Shown here: positions 51,001 to 59,658 of the stretch, piece after piece
Position numbering within the stretch: the stretch's first letter is position 1
Layout of the letters: each line of letters opens with the position of its first letter
IMG/VR virus record: IMGVR_UViG_3300013094_000036
Span: 1-64,000 of that record
From: a virus
Strand: one strand, 5' to 3'
DNA: 64,000 bases
Translations under genes and position numbers: made by a program
Notes under the pieces: model-generated
The model's database searches: none
What the model was told of the DNA's origin: nothing
The model's input: the letters and a program-made list of their open reading frames with translations, nothing else

Positions 51001-52185
51001 GGTGGTGTCTTTTCTCCCAATTACAATTCTGTTCTGGTATCCATGGATTTGTCACAATTGGCTTCAGTAGGTGGTGGATTTGGTCCAAATCATAATCCAC
51101 TACTAACAGCAATTTCAGCACCTGCATTAACATCGGTTGGGGGCGGTGACTTCAACCCTTATAACAACGATTCACTCACTGAAATTTCAGTTCCTGTATT
51201 GGCTACAATTGGCGGCGGTCTTGGTATACAATTTAATTATTCACTTACAGAAATTTCAATGCCTGCGTTGACCACAATTGGTGGTCGGTTTTATCCCAAT
51301 AATAATTTATTAACAGCAATTTCAACACCTGTATTGACCACAATTGGCGGTGATTTTGTTCCAAATGAAAATACTGATCTGCTATCTATGGATTTGACAT
51401 TGTTGTCATCAGTGGGTGGCAATTTTAGACCTTTTAATAACGATTCATTGCCAGCGATTAATGTACCTGCATTGACCGCAATTCATGGTGATTTTTATCC
51501 CAATTACAATCCTGCACTGGTATCAATGGATTTGACATTATTGTCTTCAGTTGGGGGCGGGTTTTATCCCAATACCAATACTTCTCTTACAGCCATTTCA
51601 GTACCTGCATTGACAACAGTGGGCCATGACTTTAATCCCAATGCCAATCCTGCTCTGATATCCATGGATTTGACATCGTTGGTATCGGTTGGCGGTAGTT
51701 TTTATCCCTATAACAATAATTCACTTACCGCAATTAGTGTACCTGCATTGACCACTATTGGTGGTGATTTTTATCCCTACGGCAACAATTCACTTACTGA
51801 AATTTCTGCCCCTGTATTGACCACAATTGGCGGTAGTTTTCATCCTAATACAAACAGTTCACTTGTCACTGTGAATATTCCTGCAATAGAGTCAATTTCT
51901 GGAGTAATTGTAGATAATGCGACTACACAACCCTGGGCCACATTCAACATTGGCAATTCACTGAAACATCTTGGTGGAGATGTGGCATTGACTGGCATGG
52001 CATTTGATCAGACATCAGTGGATAATTTGCTTGTTGCACTGGCAGCACTTGATGGAACAAACGGTACCACACTGTATGAAAATCACACAGTGATCATTAC
52101 GGGCACCAGTTCTGCACCCAGTGCAACAGGGCTAGCCGCCATTGCAACTTTACAAGCACGCGGTTGTACAGTGACAACAAATTAA
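48016..52185 (+). CDS. Large repeat-rich tail-fibre/receptor-binding-like protein
   Basis: The 1389-residue protein begins MALNFPYPATQDQIYLAPNG, a T4-like fibre N-terminus. Residues 60-660 have recurring WxFGxDGxLxLP units (for example WTFGSDGVLTLPDGG), common in phage neck/tail fibres. From about residue 700 to 1290 there are about 26 copies of a 22-24 residue solenoid repeat, LTxISVPALTTVGGxFYPNxN, like receptor-L/leucine-rich repeats. The end (DNLLVALAALDGTNGTTLYE) is a cap often found on such repeats. Probably adhesive. Bases about 49040-49480 are markedly more GC-rich than their surroundings. Confidence 0.8.
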   Translation: MALNFPYPATQDQIYLAPNGVTYVYDGHKWVVQPTSPTGNLILSNNVITSNNLGNIYIDSNNFTWTFDNTGGLVFPDNTVQTTAGGGGNINTGNIRFRGDAIYDFNGIIVENADLLHGATAALILPANGDTSDIFLNRLYGGVTIGTGPANAITNQWEFGSDGTLNLPAASNGNAVIQSLSPIELNSQNNIWIFKTDGNLELPIIFGQDTSIGTTFNTNPPGHTLTLKYNGGVNDGSGGELQFNYGTAEINVVKDAGITRTWTFGSDGVLTLPDGGYLDDNGGITRLGAAGNMGVQIGSSDQQNYVTASDIGVTIQTLADTVNSLWVFDINGAITMPLHTRLNSGGIGNTNSAEFGTVVNTYTDNGIVQNSQIYMSAGTGEARILVNMEGQTLVYYGTEEVYNPNFTGMVSMDPNVRSQYAMSADDNGNILIGGAQIGGTLVSSDYIAGIGSLNSDYNMNGLYADTKSTLVSGLGNVRVQSGGGLIWQFNSDGTLTLPNSYNSLYQTDNALIKSIANIQISAGESSLIFATDGNLTVPNILNVGVTTYIGSNSIGNVPAAALNLNNSGAPGQLLTQLTLINTAGNGGTGSAIDFYTYTNQGNGIPGARLQSIDDDNYSGIFSIALKGPGSGGNNDLTTFWTFGPDGSLTFPDGSKQTSAYQVPDIVITGSWAYEFMFDITNTWSSNYSQPVIKVDRLVYNENGHGNTLTSFTFNNVVYIQNDFDFENDTILTSISMPKLIYVGGNFNISYDDALTNLDISLLTTVDGNFYPNNNNALTVISVPALTTVGGNFYPNYNHALESMNLTFLSSVGGDFDPNNNTLLTEINVPVLTAVGGGFYPNYNPAMISMDLTSLSSVGGDFDPNSNNSLTTISVPALTTVGGSFYPNYNPAMVSMDLTSLSSVGGDFDPNNNTSLTTISVPALTTVGGEFYPNYNPAMVSMDLILLSSVGGDFDPNNNTSLTTISVPELTTVSGAFYPNSNNSLTEISVPALTTIGGVFSPNYNSVLVSMDLSQLASVGGGFGPNHNPLLTAISAPALTSVGGGDFNPYNNDSLTEISVPVLATIGGGLGIQFNYSLTEISMPALTTIGGRFYPNNNLLTAISTPVLTTIGGDFVPNENTDLLSMDLTLLSSVGGNFRPFNNDSLPAINVPALTAIHGDFYPNYNPALVSMDLTLLSSVGGGFYPNTNTSLTAISVPALTTVGHDFNPNANPALISMDLTSLVSVGGSFYPYNNNSLTAISVPALTTIGGDFYPYGNNSLTEISAPVLTTIGGSFHPNTNSSLVTVNIPAIESISGVIVDNATTQPWATFNIGNSLKHLGGDVALTGMAFDQTSVDNLLVALAALDGTNGTTLYENHTVIITGTSSAPSATGLAAIATLQARGCTVTTN
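50280..51870 (+). repeat. Tandem repeat array in the fibre gene
   Basis: Units of about 69 nt (paired as about 138 nt) repeat with high similarity at DNA level, for example 50560-50760 versus 50690-50890 (shared CCCAATTACAATCCTGCTAT and TCAGTAGGTGGTGATTTTGA). Such arrays can expand or shrink by slippage or recombination. Confidence 0.85.
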
Positions 52186-52198
52186 AAGGAAATACACA

Positions 52199-52657
52199 AT
52201 GACAACAGTTGTACTACCACAATATGCCAGACAAATAAATGTACCTTATGCTTGGTTACTCAAGGGAGCAATTGATAAAACTTTGGCAGCCACATTGACA
52301 CCAAAGGTAGGCTGGACAGCAGACGACGCTGCTGTAACTACCTGGTTGGCAGCACATCCTGTGCCACAGGGATTGACCATGAATGCAACCACGCAGGATC
52401 TAAACACCTTGCTGGGAATAAAAATACCAGGAACTGACACAGTTGTTCCTGTGTCCAGAATCATGAATCTGCTCACCACTGAAAACAAAACATCGCTGGC
52501 ACAAAATCCACAATCTGCTGCATTCTGGATCAATCTTGTGGGAGAGACCACAATAAATGTCAGTGACCCTGTATTTGTAGCAGAAATCAACAACATGGTT
52601 ACTGCTAATACCATAACACAGCAACAAGCCACTGCCATTTTGGCATTGCGAGTTTAG
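52199..52657 (+). CDS. Fibre-associated protein of unknown function
   Basis: The 152-residue protein (MTTVVLPQYARQINVPYAWL...) follows the fibre by 13 nt. It is probably helical, with FWINLVGETTINVSDPVFVA in the C-terminal half. It may be a fibre chaperone or tip protein; this is by position only. Confidence 0.5.
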   Translation: MTTVVLPQYARQINVPYAWLLKGAIDKTLAATLTPKVGWTADDAAVTTWLAAHPVPQGLTMNATTQDLNTLLGIKIPGTDTVVPVSRIMNLLTTENKTSLAQNPQSAAFWINLVGETTINVSDPVFVAEINNMVTANTITQQQATAILALRV

Positions 52658-52820
52658 TATATATTTGTAGAAAATACAATATTTGTATATCAAGACATGG
52701 GTTATGGTCTATAAAACCTTACCTTGAATGTAAATCTGCAAAACATTACTATTCTCTTATTCAAACTGTTTGACATTCACACAAAAAGTGCTATAAACTA
52801 TTAACTTATAGGAGTTAGAA

Positions 52821-53051
52821 ATGCACAGTGATGATCTTGGCGACAGAATGAAGAGTTATGAGAGTCAGGAATGTGACAGAAAATTTCTTCCAGGTCTTCC
52901 TGTTTATGCAAGAATAGATGGACGCAATTTTTCTAGATTTACCAAAAACATGACACGACCCTACGACGAACGCATGAGCCGTGCCATGGTGGCAACCGCC
53001 AGCGCCCTGGTGGAGAAAACGCATGCTACTCTTCGCATATTAATTCAATAA
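52821..53051 (+). pseudogene. Thg1-like (tRNA-His guanylyltransferase family) gene, 5' fragment
   Basis: After RBS ATAGGAGTTAGAA the frame encodes LPVYARIDGRNFSRFTKNMT, the Thg1 RIDGRxFxxFT metal-binding motif, and the helix DERMSRAMVATASALVEKTH. It stops five codons after the homology ends because an endonuclease gene has been inserted. The fragment alone cannot polymerise. Confidence 0.8.
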
Positions 53052-53054
53052 ATA

Positions 53055-53510
53055 TCATATTAATTTAGCATACCAACCGGCATATATTAGTATGTTACGC
53101 CTGGTTGCGTATGATCTAGCTCGTTTTGTATCATATGATAGTGGTTTATCATTATACATTGTATCTCGTAGATTAGAAAATGGTAAGTTGTTGTCAATAC
53201 AATATTGTTTAAAATTTCCAATGCAAGTGTGAATTAATTGTCCTTCTGCATTATATATTGCTATTTGTTTAGCATTTGGATTGTCTGCACCAGATACTTT
53301 GTTTTTATTAACCCCTACTAGATTGGTATTGTTATTGAATTCTTCTCGTGTGACACTAATGGTTGAATTAGTTTCTGTATCAAATGCAGATACTAGATTT
53401 TTTGAAACATGCACCCATGTTCCATTCTTTATGTTTGGATGGTCTTTATCTGCAAGGAATCTATTTCCGTAGTTATCAATAACCGGTGATTTACCTGTAT
53501 TTGGGCAAGA
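53055..53510 (-). pseudogene. Remnant of a homing endonuclease (N-terminus lost)
   Basis: The reverse frame is open from 53510 to 53055 and contains NTGKSPVIDNYGNRFLADKD (no start codon), then WVHVSKNLVSAFDTETN, IAIYNAEGQLIHTCIGNFKQ and the closing GWYAKLI, like the NUMOD-type DNA-binding portion of phage endonucleases. No nuclease motif remains. It interrupts the Thg1-like gene. Confidence 0.65.
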
Positions 53511-54040
53511 TCATAAAGATGACCTCCGTGCTGGCTGGACTGGCAACGGCTGCATTCATCCAGGCAATATCACGGGAATTTGGATCGGTACAAGGGTCCA
53601 CCTTGATGGAAAAACTTCCACATTTTGATGCACGGGTCATCCAACTACCAAGTGAAATGGAAGCAGCGAACATGCTGTTGTGGCGTAATCTGGATGCCAC
53701 CAAGAATTCTGTTAGCATGGCAGCACACCACTATTACAGTCACCGAGAATTACATGGTAAAACAGGAGCAGAAAAGCAGGAAATGCTTTTTCAAAAAGGA
53801 ATAAATTTTAACGATTACCCAGAATATTTCAAAAGGGGTGTGTTTGCAAGGAGATCTGTTATACAGCGACAATTTACTGCAGATGAACTCGCTGATATTC
53901 CTGAAAAATTTAGACCTGACCCCACCACTTTAATAAACAGAACAAAAATACAGGAATTTGATTTACCACCTCTGAACAAAATTGCAAATTTAACAGATGT
54001 GCTTTTTCACTCTGCAGAGGTTCAATTAAAGACAACCTAG
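53486..54040 (+). pseudogene. Thg1-like gene, 3' fragment
   Basis: Homology resumes with LGKIIKMTSVLAGLATAAF, then LPHFDARVIQLPSEMEAANM and LLWRNLDATKNSVSMAAHHYYS, as in Thg1-like phage proteins. The segment that should lie between the fragments, including the second catalytic motif (QSDE), is absent. The first codons (GTG 53486) are read-through of the inserted DNA. The gene is therefore dead rather than merely split. Confidence 0.8.
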
Positions 54041-54391
<351 letters not shown>

Positions 54392-54567
54392 CTACATAGG
54401 TTTTATCTGGATTTTATATAATAACTTTCCCAGTTATATTTATTTTAACCTGTCTAAGAAAAAATAATTTTACTGCAAAAACGCCATATTTTGAACAAAA
54501 ATTACCTGTAAATAGTTTTGACATAGAACAAGTTATATCACAAAATTAATAGCAAAGGAATGATAAC

Positions 54568-54852
54568 ATGAAAAAAATTGCCGTCAGTTTATTTTTCTCA
54601 AGTGCAGTTTGTATTCTTGGGATGACACCAGCACACGCTGATGGATATTATCGTGGTGGTGGTGGCAACTACTGGGTTGCACCGTTTGTAACGGGTGCTG
54701 TTATTGGTGGCGTGATTGGTTCAGTTTTGACTCCACCACCTCCGGTAGTTTATGTTGCTCCGCCACAGGTTTATTCTCCAGCACAATGCTGGCAAGAAAT
54801 TGCCTACTATGATGCATGGAATCGTCCTGTATATCGTACTGTATGTCAGTGA
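54568..54852 (+). CDS. Small secreted Gly/Pro-rich protein
   Basis: The 94-residue protein has a signal peptide (MKKIAVSLFFSSAVCILGMT...AHA), a GYYRGGGGNYWVAPFVTGAV core and a PPPPVVYVAPPQ tail with two Cys near the end. It shares its layout with the protein at 13169. A promoter-like TTGACA (54519) lies upstream. Confidence 0.65.
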   Translation: MKKIAVSLFFSSAVCILGMTPAHADGYYRGGGGNYWVAPFVTGAVIGGVIGSVLTPPPPVVYVAPPQVYSPAQCWQEIAYYDAWNRPVYRTVCQ

Positions 54853-54939
54853 ACCATCTCGGCACAAGAGTTATAAAAATCTCTTGACAAAGTTGTATGA
54901 GTTATATTATATTCAGATTCTGAAAAGGGATAAAACACA

Positions 54940-55122
54940 ATGTTTTACATTTTGGTTGACACTGAAACTGAGAGTCGCTGCATGACTTTTGATTCATTCA
55001 GCAAGGTTCAAGATGCTTATTATCGTCAATGGCGAGCAGCAGATGGGTCAATACCTTGGAAAATAATCTGCGGTGAATATCTTATAGACCCTGCTGACGG
55101 CAATATCCTGCAGAAGTTCTAG
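54940..55122 (+). CDS. Small phage protein
   Basis: The 60-residue protein (MFYILVDTETESRCMTFDSF...) follows a TTGACA promoter (54884) and is 5 nt from the deaminase gene. Function unknown. Confidence 0.55.
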   Translation: MFYILVDTETESRCMTFDSFSKVQDAYYRQWRAADGSIPWKIICGEYLIDPADGNILQKF

Positions 55123-55127
55123 TATCA

Positions 55128-55556
55128 ATGCGTTCACATAAAGACTGGATCCACATCTTAAAAAAGATGTTGGAGGATATGCCTACCACTGAACTCAGCC
55201 ATCGCAGTAGGTTGGCTAGTGCTGTGGTATATCGTGGAGATTTGGTGAGTTTTGGATTTAACAGTTTAAAAACTCACCCTCTACAGGCAAAATATAGCAA
55301 GAACCCATGGAGTATTCATCTTCACAGTGAGATTGATGCAATCAAGAATGCGCTTCGTCATATTTCACAGCGTGAACTAAGCAAGAGCACCTTGTATGTT
55401 GCTCGTGTCAAGAAGGAACATTTAACCATGAAAAATATTCAGGGATTGGCAATGCCATGTCCAGGATGTGCCAGAGCAATTGCTACTTTTGATATTCCTC
55501 AGGTTATCTGGACTCTTGATAGGTCTGGCTTGAGTTGTGATGAAAATATGGCTTGA
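55128..55556 (+). CDS. Cytidine/deoxycytidylate deaminase-like protein
   Basis: The 142-residue protein has the zinc-deaminase motifs IHLHSEIDAIKNAL (H-x-E) and AMPCPGCARAI (PCxxC). Spacing suits a CMP/dCMP or nucleoside deaminase-like enzyme, consistent with the phage nucleotide metabolism genes. It could also edit a nucleic acid; the substrate is not clear. Confidence 0.75.
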   Translation: MRSHKDWIHILKKMLEDMPTTELSHRSRLASAVVYRGDLVSFGFNSLKTHPLQAKYSKNPWSIHLHSEIDAIKNALRHISQRELSKSTLYVARVKKEHLTMKNIQGLAMPCPGCARAIATFDIPQVIWTLDRSGLSCDENMA

Positions 55557-55559
55557 ACA

Positions 55560-56591
55560 ATGCCTGGTAAATTATACAAAATAGAATACAAAGACAAGGT
55601 TTTAGAGACCAATCATTTTGCTGATATTTCCGATCAAAAATGTGAAGAAATTCGTCAAGCATATTATAGAAAACCCAGTATAGAAGCGGTTCATAAAAAT
55701 CTGGCTAGTATCAGGCGTGGTGGCACACAAGTTTCCGCCATTACTGATTTTTATGTAAAAGACCTGATGAGTATGACTAAACTGTATAGCCCACGATGGA
55801 CTATTTCAGAAGTTTTTGAATGCAATGATTTAATTCGTTATTTCTATTCGCGAATTTTATCCAGTGAAAAAGTTTATCCAAGTTCAAAAAGTGAAATAGA
55901 AAATATTGAGACTGCCTTGAGAATTTCAGGTGGAGGAGTTGCCATGAAACCCAGCAACTTTCCCATGCACACTGTTGATGCGATTCTTGGAAAATATAAT
56001 TTAAACAATCGCTATTATGATTTTAGTTGTGGTTGGGGTGTGAGGTTACTTTCTGCACTCAAGAACAAGATAGCCTATTTTGGCACTGACCCCAATTATG
56101 AATTGGTAAAACGATTGTCTGCAATTCACAAAGATTATGATTTGGTAAATTCAACACAATCTTCAGTTGATATCCGAGCAACAGGCAGTGAAGTTTTTCA
56201 TTCTGACTGGTGTAACTCTATGGGAGTGGCTTTTAGTTCGCCACCATATTTTGATTTAGAAGATTATCGAATTGGCAAACAATCAATTCAAGGTCGTGAT
56301 TATCAAAAATGGTTGGCACAATATATGCAACCTACAATAGAAAATACAAAAAATTACCTAATATCAGGAGGACATATAATCATCAATATTAAAAATTATG
56401 GTGATTATAAACTCTATGATGATACTTTTTCCCTGTGTCAACAGAGTGGTTTAACCTATATTGAAACCCTGACACTTGATAATATCACAAGACCCAGTGC
56501 CAAACCGAACATAAACACTGATGAAAAAATAATGGTATTTCGTCACGGTGAAACGGAAAAATCCTCTCCCATGGATATGTTTGTTTTTTAA
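55560..56591 (+). CDS. DNA methyltransferase-like protein (SPPY motif)
   Basis: The 343-residue protein has a SAM-binding element (YYDFSCGWGVRLLSALKNK, about residues 157-175, then YFGTDPN) and the catalytic motif FSSPPYFDLEDYRIG (SPPY type, amino-methyltransferase) near residue 223. It could be an N4/N6 adenine or cytosine methyltransferase protecting phage DNA. The order (SAM site then SPPY) fits an alpha/gamma-like arrangement. ATG 55560 overlaps nothing and sits 3 nt after the deaminase stop. Confidence 0.75.
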   Translation: MPGKLYKIEYKDKVLETNHFADISDQKCEEIRQAYYRKPSIEAVHKNLASIRRGGTQVSAITDFYVKDLMSMTKLYSPRWTISEVFECNDLIRYFYSRILSSEKVYPSSKSEIENIETALRISGGGVAMKPSNFPMHTVDAILGKYNLNNRYYDFSCGWGVRLLSALKNKIAYFGTDPNYELVKRLSAIHKDYDLVNSTQSSVDIRATGSEVFHSDWCNSMGVAFSSPPYFDLEDYRIGKQSIQGRDYQKWLAQYMQPTIENTKNYLISGGHIIINIKNYGDYKLYDDTFSLCQQSGLTYIETLTLDNITRPSAKPNINTDEKIMVFRHGETEKSSPMDMFVF

Positions 56592-56648
56592 CAGGCTTGA
56601 CAATATCTTTTATCTTTGATAGATTATCAACAAACCGAAGGAATTAAC

Positions 56649-57284
56649 ATGAGTGCTGCTATCTGCCTAAAGACTGTTCGTGATGAACAATTGGCACAGA
56701 ATAACTCTAGCCGAAATGTTCATGATCATTTAAAGCATCTTGATGTTCCAGAATTACAAAAAATTTCTGAGCAGGATAGGAAACCCTGGTACACAGTTTG
56801 TCTTAATTGTACAGGTGATTTAAATGTTGGAGTAATGATAAGAACCAGTCATTGTTTGGGTGCAACTGGTGTGATTATCCATGGGCGGCAGAAAATTGAC
56901 AATCGCAGTTTGGTTGGTGCTGCCAATTATATTCGTGTGATCAAGACAGCAACCGATTACGAACTAACTGATCCACATGCATTTGTCAAAATTCTAGATG
57001 AAAATAATCTTACACCGGTTATTGTTGAGCAAAATGGCTTAAATCTTAACCAGATTTGCTGGCAGACAAGAATTCAGGCCATGAATAACAGAGGAAGAAT
57101 TCCAGCACTTATTATGGGAAATGAAACTGGTGGTGTTCCACAGAGTTTTATTGATGTTTGTCTGCAAATGCCAAATAGCCTTGTCGTTTCTATTCCCATG
57201 CTGGGTGTAATTCGCAGCCTAAATGTAGCAGTTGCTCATGGAATAGTTGCCGGAAATATGTGCCAGAATATGAACTGGATTTGA
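56649..57284 (+). CDS. SpoU/TrmH-family RNA methyltransferase
   Basis: Starting at MSAAICLKTVRDEQLAQNNS (ATG 56649 after CGAAGGAATTAAC), the 211-residue protein has LNVGVMIRTSHCLGATGVII (motif 1), ALIMGNETGGVPQ (motif 2) and IPMLGVIRSLNVAVAHGIV (motif 3, trefoil knot). It would 2'-O-methylate a tRNA or rRNA. In the same genome are tRNAs, TilS and translation factors, suggesting phage control of the tRNA pool. Confidence 0.88.
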   Translation: MSAAICLKTVRDEQLAQNNSSRNVHDHLKHLDVPELQKISEQDRKPWYTVCLNCTGDLNVGVMIRTSHCLGATGVIIHGRQKIDNRSLVGAANYIRVIKTATDYELTDPHAFVKILDENNLTPVIVEQNGLNLNQICWQTRIQAMNNRGRIPALIMGNETGGVPQSFIDVCLQMPNSLVVSIPMLGVIRSLNVAVAHGIVAGNMCQNMNWI

Positions 57285-57364
57285 TGATAACAGTTAATTT
57301 AAACTATGATTGACTGTTTAAAGTTTTTCACTTATTCTTATAATAAAATACACAAGGTTACATA

Positions 57365-57619
57365 ATGTCTATTTCTCTTGAAAATCTGATAAATTCTCTG
57401 CAACAGGGAGTTGTTGAAATTTGTTTCACCAAAGTTGATGGCAGTGATAGAACCATGTTGTCTACTACTAGACCAGATTATATCAATTATGAATTTATGC
57501 AAAAAACGAAAATACCAAACAACACAGCCAGTTCTGCTGTGATAAAAGTCTGGGACACAGAAAAAGGTGCCTGGCGAAGTATTCGAATCGCCAATATAAA
57601 AACCTGGAAAGAATGTTAA
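57365..57619 (+). CDS. WYL_2/Sm-like small phage protein
   Basis: The 84-residue protein has QGVVEICFTKVDGSDRTMLS and VWDTEKGAWRSIRIANIKTW, the pattern of the PF10902-type (WYL_2) small phage protein (GVVxVxFTKxDGxxRxMxxT, VWDxxxxAWRSF). Function unknown. Confidence 0.7.
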   Translation: MSISLENLINSLQQGVVEICFTKVDGSDRTMLSTTRPDYINYEFMQKTKIPNNTASSAVIKVWDTEKGAWRSIRIANIKTWKEC

Positions 57620-57650
57620 AAATCATTTTAAGTTATCTGAAACCACTGTG

Positions 57651-57983
57651 ATGAGTGATACCGATAGGAAAATACCGTTGATATTCTTTATTAAAAATTA
57701 TCTGCAGCAGTTAATTGGCTGGATATTTAATCGTGATGTTGTTTGGGTAAAATTCTGCCATGATGATAAGATTCATATTTGTTTCATTATTTCTGACTGG
57801 GATCCCTTTGTAGAAACCAAAACACAACATATTGTAGTTAAAAGACAGCGATATAAAATCGATAAAAATGGCAAAGTTTTAGGATACAACCATCCATATA
57901 AAGGGTTTTTTCAAGGACGATGGATTTACGCCGATTACGCCAAACGAGTCATGATGAACTTACGAGGCGAAGCTGATTTTTAA
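57651..57983 (+). CDS. Unknown phage protein
   Basis: The 110-residue protein (MSDTDRKIPLIFFIKNYLQQ...) has a hydrophobic N-terminal helix and a beta-rich C-terminal half (DDKIHICFIISDWDPFVETK). ATG 57651 or the adjacent upstream ATG. Not recognised. Confidence 0.5.
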   Translation: MSDTDRKIPLIFFIKNYLQQLIGWIFNRDVVWVKFCHDDKIHICFIISDWDPFVETKTQHIVVKRQRYKIDKNGKVLGYNHPYKGFFQGRWIYADYAKRVMMNLRGEADF

Positions 57984-57992
57984 AAAAAAACG

Positions 57993-58019
57993 CTTGACAA
58001 GACAGTCCAACTCGTATAC
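57993..58019 (+). promoter_or_regulatory. Promoter of the small membrane protein at 58047
   Basis: TTGACA with a 15-16 nt spacer and TATACT/ATACTA, followed by RBS TAAGGAGCAAACATC as in the island. Confidence 0.65.
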
Positions 58020-58046
58020 TATCATCAAGATTAAGGAGCAAACATC

Positions 58047-58220
58047 ATGAGTAATGACAGCAATAAAGACAGTGGATTGATCGCAGGGACAGCATTTCTG
58101 CTTATTGCATTTATAGCATGGGGATTTACCAGCTGGACACGATTCTTTATTGTTTTGGCAATTTTAGCATTAATCTGGTTGGCTCCTGGTTCACCAACTG
58201 CTGTTCATGTTAACTTCTAA
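58047..58220 (+). CDS. Small membrane protein
   Basis: The 57-residue protein has two hydrophobic helices (LIAGTAFLLIAFIAWGF and FFIVLAILALIWLAP) with a charged N-terminus. It has its own promoter and a strong Shine-Dalgarno. Confidence 0.65.
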   Translation: MSNDSNKDSGLIAGTAFLLIAFIAWGFTSWTRFFIVLAILALIWLAPGSPTAVHVNF

Positions 58221-58261
58221 CGGCCAGTTAGGTATCACCAAATTAAAAAGGAGAATATAAC

Positions 58262-58486
58262 ATGACAGAATCATTTGTGGTTAATGCTCTAAAAACACAT
58301 ATTGATATAGTGAGTTTCGATCCAGTAATTCAAACAGAACTGGTATGCCATCTGCCAGCAATTGAATTGATTGATATTGCAAAATCACCAGGTTCCGAAA
58401 CCTATGATCAAGTTGCCACCAATCTTGGAAGAATAATTTTGTCTGCACTGGCACAGGCATTCAATTCACAGGGAGTCTATCCCTGA
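58262..58486 (+). CDS. Small helical phage protein
   Basis: The 74-residue protein (MTESFVVNALKTHIDIVSFD...) follows RBS AAAGGAGAATATAAC. The stop overlaps the next start (TGATG). Function unknown. Confidence 0.55.
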   Translation: MTESFVVNALKTHIDIVSFDPVIQTELVCHLPAIELIDIAKSPGSETYDQVATNLGRIILSALAQAFNSQGVYP

Positions 58487-58650
58487 TGCCTATTTGGGAA
58501 ATTCACAGAGTCACAAAAAGTGGCAAAACCGTAAAAACTGTGCTGGCAACTGGTAACACAGAAAAAGAGGCTTGGAGAGTTTTTAACCACCATGAAACAT
58601 GGCGATGTTACCCAGAGTCTGCAAGTTTTGCGGCTATTCTAAAAAATTGA
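58486..58650 (+). CDS. Small phage protein
   Basis: The 54-residue protein (MPIWEIHRVTKSGKTVKTVL...) is basic and starts on the TGATG overlap with the preceding gene. Function unknown. Confidence 0.5.
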   Translation: MPIWEIHRVTKSGKTVKTVLATGNTEKEAWRVFNHHETWRCYPESASFAAILKN

Positions 58651-58684
58651 GCCTACAAGGTGTGCAGTCGATGGGTGTAAACCT

Positions 58685-58786
58685 ATGAAAGAATGGTTAA
58701 TTATATCGATAGTTGTTATTATCTTGGCAAGTATTTTTAGCATACCTGTCTTAATTTGGATTGTCAAACCAAAAAAGAAGAATTGA
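58685..58786 (+). CDS. Tiny single-helix membrane peptide
   Basis: The 33-residue frame (MKEWLIISIVVIILASIFSI...KPKKKN) is one TM helix with a basic end. RBS is weak. Plausible because of its position in a run of small genes. Confidence 0.4.
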   Translation: MKEWLIISIVVIILASIFSIPVLIWIVKPKKKN

Positions 58787-58845
58787 CAATCCAGAAAAAA
58801 TTTATAAAATAAAAATAGAAATAGTTGGCCAAGAAGGATTGTAAA

Positions 58846-59118
58846 ATGAAAAATATCGTGACAGAAAAACCAATGATAACAGAAATTCAAAATCAAGATC
58901 AGATCGATGTTGACGTTGCCATGTTGAAAGCTAATCTGGAAACAGCCAAATCCAGCGGCGATAGTGCAAGAGCAACAAAACTTGAAAAACAAATTGCATT
59001 ACTAGAAGATGCTGCTGTGATTTATCATCTACATTCTGAACGCAAGGTTTTTTATGTGGATGTTGGTGATATGCCACAAGAAGTTGTAGAAAAAATCAAA
59101 AAGGATTTAACAGAATGA
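58846..59118 (+). CDS. Small phage protein with DVGDMP motif
   Basis: ATG 58846 (RBS AAGAAGGATTG) gives 90 residues with a coiled coil (MLKANLETAKSSGDSARATK) and a terminal KVFYVDVGDMPQEVVEKIKK. This resembles a strand-turn (VFYIDVGNLP) of T4-type portal proteins, which may be coincidental. Overlaps the peroxiredoxin start by 4 nt. Confidence 0.55.
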   Translation: MKNIVTEKPMITEIQNQDQIDVDVAMLKANLETAKSSGDSARATKLEKQIALLEDAAVIYHLHSERKVFYVDVGDMPQEVVEKIKKDLTE

Positions 59119-59651
59119 CAAAACAAGTACCAAATGTAACGTTCAAAACCCGAGTGCGAGATGAAAGCATTTCTGGTCCCAATCCCTATCGCTGGCAAGA
59201 CATGACCAGTGCAGATTATTTTACTGGCAAGCGAGTGATAGTTTTCAGTTTGCCTGGTGCGTTCACACCAACTTGCAGCACATACCAATTGCCAGATTTT
59301 GAAAAACTCTATGAAGATTTCACAGCACAGGGCATTGATGAAATTTACTGCATTTCAGTAAATGATTCTTTTGTCATGAATGCCTGGGGCCGTCAGCAGT
59401 GTGTGAATCGTGTCAAATTGATTCCAGATGGCAGTGGCAAGTTTACACGCATGATGGGCATGCTGGTGGACAAAGACAATCTGGGGTTTGGCATGCGTAG
59501 CTGGCGATATGCCATGCTGGTCAATGATGGTGTTATTGAAGAGTTTTGGCCAGAACCTGGTTTTCAAGACAACGCTGAAACTGATCCCTACGGCGAAAGT
59601 TCGCCACAAACAATTCTAGAGCGTATCAGCGGTAAAAACCAACAAAACTGA
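59115..59651 (+). CDS. Peroxiredoxin (Prx5/AhpC-TSA family)
   Basis: The 178-residue protein has VIVFSLPGAFTPTCSTYQLP with the peroxidatic Cys (PGAFTPTCS, about residue 55), NDSFVMNAWG and the FGMRSWRYAMLVNDGVIEEF segment of Prx5. It reduces peroxides using glutaredoxin or thioredoxin; the phage glutaredoxin at 6775 may serve. Translationally coupled to the preceding gene. Confidence 0.93.
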   Translation: MTKQVPNVTFKTRVRDESISGPNPYRWQDMTSADYFTGKRVIVFSLPGAFTPTCSTYQLPDFEKLYEDFTAQGIDEIYCISVNDSFVMNAWGRQQCVNRVKLIPDGSGKFTRMMGMLVDKDNLGFGMRSWRYAMLVNDGVIEEFWPEPGFQDNAETDPYGESSPQTILERISGKNQQN

Positions 59652-59658
59652 AATAAAC

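Noticed and set aside
53055-53510. Group I intron in the Thg1-like gene
   Set aside because: The inserted frame is antisense, no P7-type core was seen, and joining the flanks would still lack the catalytic segment.
58846-59118. Portal protein fragment (VFYVDVGDMP)
   Set aside because: Only one short strand-turn is similar; the rest is a small coiled-coil protein with its own start.
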